From Melampsora larici-populina 98AG31 (Eukaryota > Basidiomycota > Pucciniomycetes > Pucciniales > Melampsoraceae), in NCBI RefSeq assembly GCF_000204055.1, contig NW_006768826.1, positions 63,626 to 127,625 of the forward strand: a stretch of 64,000 nt of DNA, written 5' to 3'. A program made the translations under genes and the position numbers. Shown piece by piece: positions 1-10,968 of this stretch. Each line of letters opens with the position of its first letter. Position 1 is the stretch's first letter. The notes under the pieces are model-generated. The model did not search any database. It was not told the origin of the DNA and was given only the letters and a program-made list of their open reading frames with translations.

Positions 1-1128
1 TTCTGGGTTATAAGGTTTACAAGATTCCTCGAGGGCTTCATCTAACCAGACTTCCACTTCTGGACGAGACAATAAGCATGCGATCCATTCTGAGAAGCTC
101 TGTATTGCATATCGTCGAACGGGTTTTTCTTTTCCGCGCACGTACTTTAAAAGAAGCTGGCCGCATGTCTCCTCAATACAGTCGGACAGATCAAGCTCGT
201 CATCATGAGGTGAGACTTCGTCCTTTGTATTCAAGTCTATGGAGTTCGAGATTCCACCGGGGATTTTATTTACCTGGTAATTGCAATATGCTGGTGTTTT
301 GTCGAGTGGGTATAACGCAAAGCAGGAGAGACAGCAGTTCATCTCAATCAATTCTGGCTCGAGATTTAGCCATCGATTGATTGTGGTGATAGTCTTGGGT
401 ATTCGACTGAGTATTGAAGAGTCCACTGCTGAAAGCGAAGTGGGCCGGTGTAGGGAATTGAGACCATGAGTTACACATAGCTCGATCATTATTTTAAGAC
501 AATCCAAGAGCCACGATGTAGTTGATATTGATATGTGTCCAAAGATGTTCAACATTGCCGCGATGATGATTACATGAAGTAATAGAGGATTGATCTGGTT
601 CAAGGTAAAGCTGTGAAAACGATCTATTCCATTTTTGTATCAGCTTTGATCATAACCAATCGCATACAAGCCATATTTCAAAACTTGAAAGGTCTTACTG
701 CAATCGTACACAATGACGCCAGCGTCTTTCAAACCATCTGCTAAAGAGCAGATCTTAGTAGAGCCTGAATCGACTGTACTCTCTGGTTCGATAGTGCTAA
801 TATCTTCAGTCTGTGGCTCGGAACGATGGTTATGGCTTTCAGGCAATTGATTTCCGGATCCTGAGGGGGAAGACTGGGATGCATTGAGCCCTAGTTGTCT
901 AAAAGACTGTGAAAGTGTCACTTGAGCATCTTCGGTTGGTCGGGGATGACCTTGAGTTGCTTTGCTTTTTTGATCCGAAAGTTGATGAGCGGCAAAAGTT
1001 GCACGGTTCACCTCGACTCCAGGTTGGGGTTTTCCGTACGCATCAAGAATACGGCCACGGTAGCATTCATGACTTTGGCAGCGGCATATGACACGATGAG
1101 TTTCGGACTTTCTTTGGGAAGGGGGCAT
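1..1128 (-). CDS. Partial transposase gene (N-terminal part, basidiomycete CACTA/KDZ-like), cut by window edge
   Basis: Two coding blocks on the minus strand belong together. The first (1128 to about 640) starts MPPSQRKSETHRVICRC and holds a Cys-rich start (CRCQSHEC), a 'YGKPQPGVEV...H' stretch and a Ser/Thr-rich linker. The second is open without a stop from about 615 to base 1 and includes a Met at 555. It contains CLSCFALYP, a later CGQLLLK, then KPVRRYAIQSFSEW and CLLSRPEVE. This order (Cys-pair block, 'CG', 'PVR.Y..QS...W...LLSRP') is, from memory, the N-terminal half of large transposases common in rust and other basidiomycete genomes; the catalytic part would lie left of the window. 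A putative donor GTAAGA and an acceptor TTTTCACAG (about 617) mark an intron, but my phases do not agree, so the junction or the gene may be damaged. Family placement is inference. Confidence 0.6.
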
Positions 1129-1512
1129 TATAATGAAGTCGATGAAATAGTTAACTTTGTAATTTCAGAAATATCAATCACAGCAGGGTATGTTTATTTT
1201 GATGGGATACAACCAAAGGGAATTTTTGGGAGCGGAGAAAATTGAGTACAATGAAGGTACAAGTTAACTAAAACTACAAGATGATGGAATATCCGGGACT
1301 TCTGACATGTTTCAGAGGCAAGACAATCAAGATGAGATTTGAAATGTGCTTAAACCTTCTAAAGTTTAAGATCGGTCTTTTGCTTGAGTTGACACTAGGC
1401 ACGTTAGAGACTTAAAAACAAAACAAAAAAGGCGAGACAATTTGGGATGAGAAGCAGAAATGTCAAAATCAGTTGCAATTACATTGAGGTGATTAAAGCA
1501 ACATACCTACAG

Positions 1513-2337
1513 TCAAGCATCTGCTGAGCGTCGAAAAAGAGAATAGTGATATCCTTTCACAAGTAAGTCATTGTTGACAGGTTCCTCAAGCACAAATCGG
1601 ATGTAGAGATTGATAAGGACACCTACATTCATTGGTGGTAGGTGAATGAAGACATGTGGCGCATGTTCTTGCAAGGTCATTCTCAACTCTTCCATGCATA
1701 AATCCTTTACTCTATCTTGTTTCACAATGTTCGGTGATTTGATGAATTCAGTTAGCCACGGTAGTGGAAGATCTTTGTCGATAAATGCCTTGTATAAGAC
1801 TAATAAGCTATCACGGGTACAACTGGTCGGAATGTAGATGATCGTATTGACTGTACGGACTGCGCTGATAAGCTGTGGTCGAGTGGTTTTTCGGCTGAGG
1901 GGATTGAAGTCGGAAAATGATGTCTCAGTCTGCATTGGGGCAGGGGGTGGAGGTAACATGTGAGGCATCAAAATGGGTACAACGTCCTTAGCGAATTCGG
2001 CCCATAGTTTGTCCTTGCGGTGACTTGGACGTGAGCTCGATTTTGGGTTGAAGTGTATTAATATACGATAGAGCTTGAGGCAAGTGACACCAGCTGAGGT
2101 TATGTCTACACCAGGCACTAAGAATACAATCTTGAGGTCATCATCTAATGTTTGAACTTTCAACCAGTGAGCGTTCGTCAATTCAGGCTTCGATTGATCG
2201 CTAGGCATTTGAGTTAAGTTTGGAAATGACGTTTGTGGTGGAATTTTGTGAGGGTCGGAGGCTGCTACGGTTGGATTATCGGCACCGGAGGTTTTAGCCG
2301 AGTTGGGTTGACTCTTGGTCTTCTTTCCCTTCGTCAT
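1513..2337 (-). CDS. Orphan protein, 274 aa
   Basis: Single open frame of 274 codons starting MTKGKKTKSQPNSAKTSG. The first about 60 residues are Lys/Ser/Pro-rich and look disordered. The rest looks folded, with WLKVQTLDDDLKIVFLVPG near residue 60-80, a Pro run (MLPPPPAP) near 133, and a hydrophobic C-terminal part (FIHLPPMNVGVLINLYIRFV). I see no signal peptide, membrane segment or known motif. A TGA ends the frame just before a donor-like GTATGT at about 1507. No family recognised. It sits between a transposase remnant and a repeat-rich stretch, so it may itself be mobile-element cargo, but nothing in the sequence proves this. Confidence 0.5.
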   Translation of the reverse strand: MTKGKKTKSQPNSAKTSGADNPTVAASDPHKIPPQTSFPNLTQMPSDQSKPELTNAHWLKVQTLDDDLKIVFLVPGVDITSAGVTCLKLYRILIHFNPKSSSRPSHRKDKLWAEFAKDVVPILMPHMLPPPPAPMQTETSFSDFNPLSRKTTRPQLISAVRTVNTIIYIPTSCTRDSLLVLYKAFIDKDLPLPWLTEFIKSPNIVKQDRVKDLCMEELRMTLQEHAPHVFIHLPPMNVGVLINLYIRFVLEEPVNNDLLVKGYHYSLFRRSADA

Positions 2338-3754
2338 GATCAGGTGTTGATATTGAGCTCAGCCTATAGAAATGAGACCATGCGTGTCAGAAATTCAATG
2401 GTATCCATGTTGATATAATTCGAAGCAAAAACGGAAATTGTGAGGATGAAGTGAAGAGCGTGTTGCTTGAGAGAAACCTCCAACATACAGTATTGAAATC
2501 AGATATCGCGATCAAGATTGATTGAAGTGATAAGCTACGGCCCGGGGTTATCAATTGGTGGAAAGATTGAGCTGATTGATTATATGTTGTCGAAGTGATC
2601 AAGATATGAAGATACAAGTCGCCTTTGAAAGGGTTATAAATCGAGGGTCTGGCAATTGAAAGCACAATATCGTAATGATTGACATATCAGCGATCTCAAA
2701 GGGCATTTTGGTTACCAACTTTGGTCGCATGTTATCAACTTGCAGGTGAGTGGAATGAATAGTTCAAGTATACAAAATTAAGAATTCATTAGATTTTGTG
2801 AGTGCGTGCAAGTAGGTACATAATAAATTTGATTCTGTAGAATCTCAACACAAAGAATATGAGATAAGCATGCGATAAATTTCATTTCTCCTTTCTTATC
2901 TCCACCATTACAGAATGTCTTTGAACCTCCTTATATGCTCAGTCAGGAAGCGTGAGTTTCAGGGTATAATGAAGGGATACCAAACATAGCGAGAACAAAA
3001 AAAAAGTATCGAAAGGGATTTACCTAATCTGTGACAGACACATATGTATATTCAGGTCCTGACCTGATCCGCCCGGAATATGTTACTTTTCGGGTAGTGT
3101 GAACTCTATAGTCTGTTGTGAGCATCCTAGTTGAGGACATGCGCACAGGATGTGATCTCGTCCTAGGCCAGTGGCATGAGACCCAAGAGGTGTTGGCATA
3201 ATGTTGAAGGATCAGGGTGTGTAGCAAGAAGTTGTTAAGTTCAGTGGATGGATGGATTGCTGATGGTGAGTATATGAAGTGGCAAAGGTAAGATACATTA
3301 CAGGGATCTACAGTAATGTATAACTAGCATTCTCAGCGGCGGGCACCGCCTCAAACCCACGCACAATGTACCCTTTGATCAGTCACACATGAGCATACCC
3401 CACGTTCAACCCATGCACTATTTTTGGATGAAGTTCTCAAAGTTGAGAAGCATAAACTTGTACAGGTGATGGTTGTGGTAAGGACACTGATGTTGCCACA
3501 ACCCATTTTGCCCTGGAGAGCAAGCATCAAGTTAAAACCACCTTGCCTCTGGGTTGTCTACGCTATAAACCAATGGTTATGAATGAATCAATTCTTCTCG
3601 GGACAATTTTTTAAGCCACACTTTTACATATGATTTCAGTGTAGAATTCAAGCACGTCCGTAGATCAAACGGATCAACAGTAAGCCTGAAATTTAATTAA
3701 GCATTGAAATTATTCGTATCAATCTATTTGCAGGTGGGCTTTCTTCTACAAAGC
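2338..3754. other. No convincing gene
   Basis: About 1.4 kb of AT-rich sequence with only short open frames on both strands and no recognisable protein. No clear repeat or terminal structure was seen. Confidence 0.5.
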
Positions 3755-3896
3755 TCAAGGATCACCTTCTCGGCAGCCACCTCTGGTTAATTGCACAAGA
3801 ACAACGCGCAAACAAAGCATGATCTTTTCCGCCCTTTCCATGCGCTTCAGTTTAATCCCATGATACTTGATGTCCATCAGTTCCTCCACTTGATTG

Positions 3897-4134
3897 GCTC
3901 GAACGCTAACTTTGTCCGCTAAAGCCTGCCATTCTTCATGTTGCTTAGTCAGCACAAGCAACATTCCATTTTCCTTACTTTGAAACTCCTCACCTTGCAA
4001 TCAGCATAATTCGCACGCGATCGAATTAGACGCTACCTTCGTTTGTTAAAGCCTTCCATGATTCATGTTTAGCAGTCAGCAATAGCACTATTACCTTTCA
4101 TCAACTCTGAAACCACTCACCTCCAAATCAGCAT
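3897..4134 (-). repeat. Tandem duplication (two units of about 118 bp) of an exon-like segment
   Basis: Two adjacent units, about 3897-4014 and 4019-4134, align along their length (for example both end in AATCAGCATAAT on the plus strand and share GTCAGCA and TAAAGCCT blocks). On the minus strand the distal unit (3897-4014) begins an open frame of 81 codons running to 3755, with a helical charged stretch (KQHEEWQALADKV, NQVEELM). The proximal unit encodes a similar sequence (AKHESWKALTN) but carries in-frame stops. It lies directly behind the last recognisable exon of the disrupted F-box-like gene and may be a duplicated 3' exon with one decayed copy. Confidence 0.6.
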
Positions 4135-6172
4135 AATCTAATTGCTCTACGAAGTGGCACTCGATTTGATGCCGCTGAAAAATCTTCTTTAGCTCCTTGC
4201 ACTACACAAAATGTCATCTTTACCAGGCGGTAAAGAAAACTACTGCCATAGAAAAGTCCTGAGGCAGCAGGAAGAGAGCTAAAAATCTGAAAAAATATGC
4301 ACCTTGTTCCTAGATGTTGGGGCGTCATGACGAGTATTTTTTTGTATTTTACACACAGATATTGGTTAATGTACTAACAATAAAGGCTGAGAATCATCAA
4401 AAACCCACCTGTAACAATACCTGAAATTTGGCCCTTGACTTTGAAGACAGGATTTTAGAATCTTCAAACATCAATAAGTTTTGCAGTTCTGAATCAAATC
4501 ACGTGATTTGGAGTGCATTAAAAAGGTGAGCCTTTCCTCTACATTTTTCATTGAGACATCACATCTGTAGCTGGTCTAAAAAAGATCCTACAGAGCTATT
4601 CATGCAGAACTGTTTGAACATATGTAGAGTGTTTAAATGACTAGATAGCACCTTACTACCATTATAAAGTGTGAAGGAGAATAGTTCAGCTTTTGAATGA
4701 ACCAAAAATTGGGTTATTTGGAGCAGAATTGCGAAAGTTATTGAAGTTTTTAGACCACAAAATATTGTCTTCATACTCATGACCCAAATTTCAGGTATTG
4801 TTACAGGTGAGTTTTTGATGATTTTCAGTGTTTATTGTTAGTACATAAACCAATATCTGTGTGTAAAATACAAAAAAATACTCATCATGACGCCCCAACA
4901 CCTAGGAACAAGGTGCATATTTTTTCAGATTTTTAGCTCTCTTCCTGTTGCCTCAGGACTTTTCTATGGCAGTAGTTTTCTTTACCGCCCGGTAAAGATT
5001 ACATTTGGTGTAGTGTTGTTTTCCTCCAAGTCCGCCTCTTTTCCCGTGATAAAAATGATCTTGTCAAAGTTGGCAGGTTTTTTGAGCGTCTTCCCTTTAA
5101 GCGCCTTCAAGCCATTTCGCCAATATTTTTTGGAACACCAATAGTCCGTCACATAGGTTTTCATGTTCCTTACAATCTCCAATTGCAACCAAGCCAGACT
5201 GGGACTTTCTACTGTCGAGACAAGACTCCGTATAACTTTCAATTTCGGGAAAATTGAATCGCTTACTTCGGCCGGAAGCACATCAGGAATGGACTCTACG
5301 AACAAGACCTTGAGTGAATTACGCAAAGCCGAGATCACCTCCGCAGCTCGGTCGCAATCCGGATGCGCAAGATATTCCAAGCAACTGATATTTTGACCAT
5401 GACTTTTGCAAAGTTCCGTAATGGCCTCCTGGTCGTTTGTATCGCACGCGGCCGATAAGTGCTTCAAGCCAGGTAGTGCGCCTTGATCTAAGTCCAGTGG
5501 TTGAATACATCCAATGTCGAGTGATAATGATTCAAGGCCAGGCGTAACGTTGAGTAAAGCTTCGATTGACTTCGAGTGATTCTTCTTGACTCCGTAGGGA
5601 TTCGCCTCGACGATCAACACTTTTAGACCTTTAATATCTTTTATTAATTTAATCATTTCGGGTGTAAATCCAGCACCTGCCTTAAACGCGAATTTTAAGC
5701 CTGACAAGGTTTGACCACAAAACTTGATAATTTCTTCGATGTCCTCTAATATAATTGATTTATAGTTGAAGTTTTCCTTTTCGAAATCGATTCGGTAAGT
5801 TCCAAGTGAACCTATCTTAGCTTGATTTGATCCGAGTTCAAAATCCAAATCCGGGCAAGTGATTTGATCGAAGCTAAGGTGGCTTAACCAAGCCATAGTT
5901 GTGACTGTTGCTGAACTATTCCAAGTATCAACGAAGCGGTTCACTACCAATGCTGAGCTAAAGTGTAAGTTTTGATAAGCATGTGACAAGACTGCCAACA
6001 CCCAGGATTTCCCGACCAATCTTAAGTTTAAGAGTTCTAATACGCCATGGTCTGGTAAAGGAGGCTGTTCGGCACTATTCCTAGAATTGGTCCAGGCCTT
6101 TTCAAAATCTCTAGCGAAGTAAAATAAAATCAAATCAACCACTTCAAAAGGAAAGCGATGAGTGTCGGCCAT
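4121..6172 (-). pseudogene. F-box-like protein gene disrupted in its last exon by a CACTA MITE
   Basis: The frame starts MADTHRFPFEVVDLILFYF and continues with LRLVGKSW, an F-box-like start (about residues 6-60), followed by leucine-rich, LRR-like sequence. F-box proteins usually act as substrate adaptors in SCF ubiquitin ligases; that role is inferred from the family. It is a paralogue of the genes at 8937-10259 and 38052-39338 (shared FPFEVV/LPVEVI/IPVEVV start, LRLV..SW, 'MAWL', and C-terminal KFK/KLKH and VKC/VECHF blocks). After residue 386 (GKEADLEEN) the frame runs into the inserted element at 5015 and stops about 10 codons later. The missing C-terminus is at 4199-4121 beyond the element: ELKKIFQRHQIECHFVEQL, then DYADLE before a GTGAGT donor. 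With one 3-bp duplication ignored the two halves are exactly in frame. A TATA-like run lies upstream at 6241. Confidence 0.75.
4200..5015. mobile_element. CACTA-type foldback MITE, 816 bp, TSD TTG
   Basis: Ends are CACTACAC at 4200 and GTGTAGTG at 5015, flanked by the 3-bp duplication TTG (4197-4199, 5016-5018). The terminal inverted repeats are about 233 bp (4200-4432 and 4783-5015) and nearly identical, including a shared 20-codon block read from either end (MTPQHLGTRCIFFQIFSSLP). CACTA termini with 3-bp duplications are typical of the CACTA/EnSpm superfamily. No transposase is encoded, so it is non-autonomous. It has the same length and a related core (GTACTAACAATAAA, TGTAACAA...CTGAAATTTGG) as the element at 56783-57598. 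Confidence 0.9.
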
Positions 6173-6240
6173 ATTGGATTTTAGGTGTCCGCTTGACCGT
6201 TATTTGATTTCACTGTTTCGGTAGCATTGTACCCTGGCTG

Positions 6241-6255
6241 TTATATATATATACA
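6241..6255 (-). promoter_or_regulatory. TATA-like run upstream of the F-box-like gene
   Basis: An alternating TA run lies about 70-85 bp upstream of the ATG at 6172, a plausible core promoter distance for this minus-strand gene. Composition only; no other element seen. Confidence 0.35.
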
Positions 6256-7658
6256 ACCCCCAAGTTTGTAGTATATTTGGGTATATCCACTATCTTCCTT
6301 TGATTCAACTGCCTAGATGCGCTGTGAATCGTGTCCTTTCATATTCATGACACTGTGTCGCTGTCGCTTCGCGTTGAGCGCGAGTTCCCTCATTTCATTT
6401 GACGTTGGCCGCGTACTCCATGGAATCCCTTCAATACCATCACCCTTTGAAGTACCATGGGATAAAATGAGCAATTAGGAATTGGATATTAAGCTAATGG
6501 ACGACCTATTTCAATAGCGAGCTATTTGTTTGATCGATTCAAGAAGTGTTGGGATTCTCTGTTCTTGTATTGCTTGAGCCCAGTGTATCCACATACAATG
6601 CCAAGCGCAAATCACCTCATCGGTTCAAGGCTGGCTGCGTATTCAAAACTTTTCGAATCCGCGATACCCCCTGAGTTATTATGTCATAACAGGAGCAATC
6701 ATAAACCCGACGATAAGTAAGCGTATAGACTCTAATTGCAATGAGTGATCACGGCTATAAAGCAGCGCGTGCACCTAGCGAACTAAGCCAGGGCCTTTAA
6801 TACACAGGAATTCACGCAGGACACAAGCATTCCATGTTCACTATTATTGATTATCTGTTGGAGGGTCAGAGCAGGCTTTTCTGTTAAAAGGTTCAATTTC
6901 TTGGGCCGTGCCCGTTAGCAATTTTCTATAGGGTGTTTGGCTTGATGAACCACATTGCATTGCTGTTGCTTTTTTACTTTGTTTGCGATGCGACCTTGCT
7001 ATTTCGCAATATTTACAGCATTGCAGCTCAATTTCTACACTGATCATGTTGACAATCCAAAATGTTGCATATAATCTCTGCGGTCTAGTTTGATACAGAC
7101 ATCAAGTTTGAAAGTTTGCAAGTCTTTCATCCCAAGTAATCAACGCTTCTTCCGATGAACTAATTGTGCACTGTTTGCAAAATTTATGGCATAGACAACG
7201 CACAGATTTTACAGGATGATATCAAACACGTTTGGCACCTATCATTGTGTCTCAAATGAATATAGTATACCGAAATTGACTCTGTGTGCTTTAAAGTTGA
7301 ACGCCTTTGGCAATGACTCGAAATCTTTGCCTTGAACCACCAAATCAATTCACCCCGGGTTAGCGTTGATCCTACTTCACATTTGAGCTGCAAGAAGGAT
7401 AAAGTTCAGCTCAAAGTGTTGTCATGCGATTCAAAAACTCAAGCTTACCTGACACTTTCCTTTGACCCGAGGCGTTCGAGAGGTCGGAGCTACTCTCCTC
7501 GAGGGTTCCCCTTGGATGTGCTTTGCTTTGGTTCGCTTAGCGTGGTCCCTGCTGTTTGATCTGCGTGGCTGCGGTTGGCCGATTGGGTATTTTTAGTTGC
7601 TAAGCATGCAAGAGAAAAGTGCTCAGTCGATGAGTGTTAACTCAAGCCTACAAACGAA
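6256..7658. other. No convincing gene
   Basis: About 1.4 kb with short open frames on both strands, none with recognisable similarity or good splice structure. Confidence 0.45.
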
Positions 7659-8153
7659 CTACACACCAAAAGATTCTGTGGCTTCGAGGTTGGCCATGTC
7701 TTGTTCCGTGAAGACCCAAGGAGTCAAAACGTCGAAATCGGTGGCGACGTACTCTGCCGTCATATGCCGTTTGCGTTAGTTTATAATATCTACTCCCACG
7801 CAATGATACAGCTTACCCGGAATTTCTTCCATTGCTATTACTTCGGCTTGTGCTTTCTCCAAGTTTTGGGGCAACATCTCAAGCATGTTCATGCTGTAAG
7901 TCTTGCCCGTAGTGACTCGTCGCCAAGTCCCAAAAGGCGGGGCTTTTTTGACTTTGCTAGTGCAGCCAGCACCACGGTCTCGACGATGCCCAAACTTGCC
8001 GCAATCGAAACACTGGTCGTACCCAGCATGAATTAGCGGGTGCGCCATCGGGCCAATTTTTAATGGCCAATGTTCAGATTGATCGCGTGGCGATAGGCGG
8101 TCAAACCACGAGGAGTTGTCTTTCGGTTGCGCGTACTTCGATTGGGTAGGCAT
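7659..8153 (-). CDS. Small zinc-knuckle protein, two exons, 143 aa
   Basis: Exon 1 is 8153-7817 and exon 2 is 7753-7659. The intron (63 bp) has a GTAAGC donor, an ACTAAC branch-like site and a GGCAG acceptor. The splice replaces the unspliced tail by EYVATDFDVLTPWVF and ends ATESFGV. The protein starts MPTQSKYAQPKDNSSWF and has one Cys/His cluster, CFDCGKFGHRRDRGAGC (about residues 48-64), spaced CX2CX4HX7C. This resembles a CCHC zinc knuckle (CX2CX4HX4C) with a longer last spacer; nucleic-acid binding is inferred. The Met-rich helix MNMLEMLPQNLEKAQAEVIA follows. Not part of a visible transposon; partner and role unknown. Confidence 0.6.
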
Positions 8154-8936
8154 GTTGTTTGTTATAACTTATGATGGTGTAGATGTGGACGATGTTGAAC
8201 TCTTCGATCTCAAAGGTTTTCTTGCAAGAAAAAATCAAACATGAACAAAGTTCATAATCAAAGCAACCTTTAGGATATATGATATCTTAATTTGATCTGA
8301 ATCAGTCAGAAACTGTTTGACGTCAAGTTATCTTTTCAACCACGATTTTGAGCATATGAGCAGGAGGTATCGGCATCTGTTACTTAGCTCTAGCTTCTTA
8401 CGCTCGATATACACTTTTGCCTATCGCGATGTTCATTCAAACAATATTTTACAGATAGCGTTACCGCTAAGATTGCGCCCGCGATCCGGCGGTAAACTCA
8501 GACAAAGATTTTCTCAAACGTTGTTTATCATGGTACAGCATTTAAAGGCTATGTTGTAACAGCTGTTGACATAGGTCTGCCTTGCTATTGGTACCCGGAT
8601 TTGTAACGTTCCTCATTTGAACTCTTGCGCTCTGTGTTCAATCGACAAACATCCAATCGTCAGTCTCTCAGGTGTTGGACATTTAGTTCCAAAGTTTTAT
8701 CTACTGTGCTTGCGCTATGAGTCGACCTGTGCCTCCAATTTTATTCCAAACCTCTTCAGCGGAATCCACCGAGTTCATCTAATGAACAAACCACGTAACT
8801 ATTAGTTAAACAATGACCAACAGGATAAACTGAATCCTTTGCGTACCCTAACACTCCTAGAGGATGACCCAATCCCCACATCCCCCTCAACACGCTCTCC
8901 AATCCCATTTGCCAAGTCCTATATTGAAAGAGCAAT
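8154..8936. other. No convincing gene
   Basis: About 0.8 kb with only short, low-quality open frames (the longest 80 codons, no recognisable features). Confidence 0.4.
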
Positions 8937-10259
8937 CTAATGAGTAATTAGTCTCCAATAACTGATTCCAGGCCTTAAAGTTGCACGCACTATGACCTGT
9001 TTGTAAGATAAGTGGTAAGCAAAGATACACTTGACACCTTGGGTCTTGAATGCTTCAACCATTCCATGATCTTGCAACTCTTGACCTTTCGAATTTATGA
9101 GGAAGATCTGCTTGAATTTTGGTGGTAATGTGATTGGGCGATGTTGAAATAATTCTAAGAGCCGTTTCCAATATGCATTTGCGTGCCAGTAGCTAGTGAT
9201 TAGCACCTCCATGTTCTTGAAGATCGGCTTTTGTAACCAGGCGTATCCGGACAGCGACAAATCACATGTCATGCAACGCACTACCCGGAGATTTTCAAAA
9301 GTTAAGTTGATAACAGCTCGAGGGATTCGAGCCGGGATAGGATCAATGAAAACGGCTTGAAGTGATCCCTTTAAGGCCATTATGATCGGGTGACATTGAT
9401 CGCAAGCTCCAGGGCTTATGAGTTCGAGGAACCAAATTTTCCTGCCTTCTGCGGTGCATAACTCAATGAAATCTAAAATGTTGTCCGAGTTAGTCACCAA
9501 GCAAAGATGAGTCAGATTCGGCAGAGCTCCAACGTTCAAGTTTAAGGATCCGAGTGAACTGCACTGGATTGATAGTGATTCCAATGCAAAAGCCGAGTTA
9601 AGCATAGCTCTTATAGAGCCTGAATCATTAAGCGTGTGACAGCATTTGCTACCAACAATTCCTAGTACCTTGAGACCTTTAACATTGCTAATGGCCTCTA
9701 ACATATCTTGGGAGAGACCAATTGAGTGTACAAACTTAAGCTTCAAATCTGATAGGTTTTGACTACATAGGTTAATTATTTTCAATGCCGAATCCATTGC
9801 AATTTCCGAAGGAGCGAGCAAGGTTTCCGCAGAATGAGCATTGCCATTCTCGTAAGTGGAGGGGTTGTTCAGCGAACGACCGGTGGGATAGTTGGATAGA
9901 AACAAAAGGCCGCTAAAACAAATGCGCCGTAAAGCGTGGAAAGTACTGAACTGGGATGGGTTGTTCCACGATCTCAATAGAATGCTAGACTTTCTTGGCG
10001 TGTTCAAATATAAAGCGTTATATATGAAAGGTACAGCGGCTGCGTTCCAGGATTTAGACAACAAACGTAAGGACAGTAAGCGTCGTGAAGTTTCGGGATG
10101 TAAATATGATCTGCTGGCACTATTTAAGGGGTTTGGTTCCACAACTCCTGTGTCGCTGATGTAGTTTTCGATGATTAACTCAATGACTTCCACTGGTAGC
10201 TTGGTGCTGCATACTACGGCCTGGGGCAATAAATTATTTGGAGACATCTTGATTTGCAC
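8937..10259 (-). CDS. F-box-like protein, 440 aa (436 aa from second Met)
   Basis: Open frame with two possible starts, 10259 (MQIKMSPNN) and 10247 (MSPNN). The F-box-like region is TKLPVEVIELIIENYI then LLSLRLLSKSWNAAA (about residues 18-75). LRR-like repeats follow (LCSQNLSDLKLKF, VKGLKVLGIVG, FALESLSIQCSSLGSLNL, LPNLTHLCLV). The C-terminal part (KFKQIFLINSKGQEL, GVKCIFAYHLSYK) matches the same positions in the paralogues at 4121-6172 and 38052-39338. The family usually recruits substrates to SCF ubiquitin ligases; this is inference. Where the other two paralogues have a GT donor after the conserved C-terminal block, this copy has GTCATA and reads on for about 20 codons, so its last intron may be lost or mis-called. 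Confidence 0.75.
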   Translation of the reverse strand: MQIKMSPNNLLPQAVVCSTKLPVEVIELIIENYISDTGVVEPNPLNSASRSYLHPETSRRLLSLRLLSKSWNAAAVPFIYNALYLNTPRKSSILLRSWNNPSQFSTFHALRRICFSGLLFLSNYPTGRSLNNPSTYENGNAHSAETLLAPSEIAMDSALKIINLCSQNLSDLKLKFVHSIGLSQDMLEAISNVKGLKVLGIVGSKCCHTLNDSGSIRAMLNSAFALESLSIQCSSLGSLNLNVGALPNLTHLCLVTNSDNILDFIELCTAEGRKIWFLELISPGACDQCHPIIMALKGSLQAVFIDPIPARIPRAVINLTFENLRVVRCMTCDLSLSGYAWLQKPIFKNMEVLITSYWHANAYWKRLLELFQHRPITLPPKFKQIFLINSKGQELQDHGMVEAFKTQGVKCIFAYHLSYKQVIVRATLRPGISYWRLITH

Positions 10260-10635
10260 CAGTGTAGAGTAATATGAAACGACATGTAACGGGTAATTGG
10301 ATTTCTGGGAATGAGCTCCTGGAATGGGATGAAAGCTTACTTATCTTGTGTATTTGCCCCACGGCTAATTTAGTTGCTATCAGTCCTTTGGCATTGGGAT
10401 GGCTCTCGATAAGGACTATACTTCGTTTTTCAAGTAGATCATGACTATTTGTCGCCAGTAGCATGGTTATGACGTTCAATTGCTTGTAGCAATGCGTGTA
10501 AATTCGGAACCCATCGTCGATACATTCCGTGAATCAAGCATCCAGAATGGAGCATTTAGCAAGGTGTTTGTGGATGTATATCCCGTTTCATGCTCTGTCG
10601 GCAAACCATGTACAATATCTTTGCGACGGAGTTGG
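10260..10635. other. Short gap before LTR element A
   Basis: Upstream flank of the F-box-like gene, then the GTTGG target duplication (10631-10635). No gene seen. Confidence 0.4.
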
Positions 10636-10968
10636 TGTAAGGATACACATAGACATGTAGAGTCATCACAGTATGGGTTTAGTTAATGGGTTTAGTTAAT
10701 GGGTTTAGATAGACACGTTGTATACATTCCTCTTCCACACTGGCTCCGGATGATCCTTACTCTTCTGAGAGCCACTCCTGGGATCATTTGGAGCTAGGTG
10801 AGTTTCTTTATCTTTTACGGGTTTTCTTCTTTGATGGTTGCCACTCCTGGGATCATTTGGAGCTAGGCCTAGTTCGTAATACAAACCGAAGTCCTAACTT
10901 AGCGCTCTCAAAAGAGTCTTGTCAGAGAGAATCCACCACCTTGGTGAAGGTCTTCAAAGGACCTTACA
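10636..10968 (+). repeat. 5' LTR of element A (333 bp)
   Basis: Begins TGTAAGG and ends CTTACA. Contains a triplicated GGGTTTAGTTAAT motif and a duplicated CCACTCCTGGGATCATTTGG block. The sequence just after it (CTTTTTTTAAGTTAATTACT) does not look like a standard tRNA primer-binding site. Confidence 0.95.

Noticed and set aside
4128..5144. Two similar reading frames (MTPQHLGTRCIFFQ) as a duplicated gene
   Set aside because: They are the two arms of the MITE's inverted repeat read outward, not genes.
9892..10164. 90-codon open frame on the plus strand
   Set aside because: Antisense shadow within the F-box-like gene at 8937-10259.
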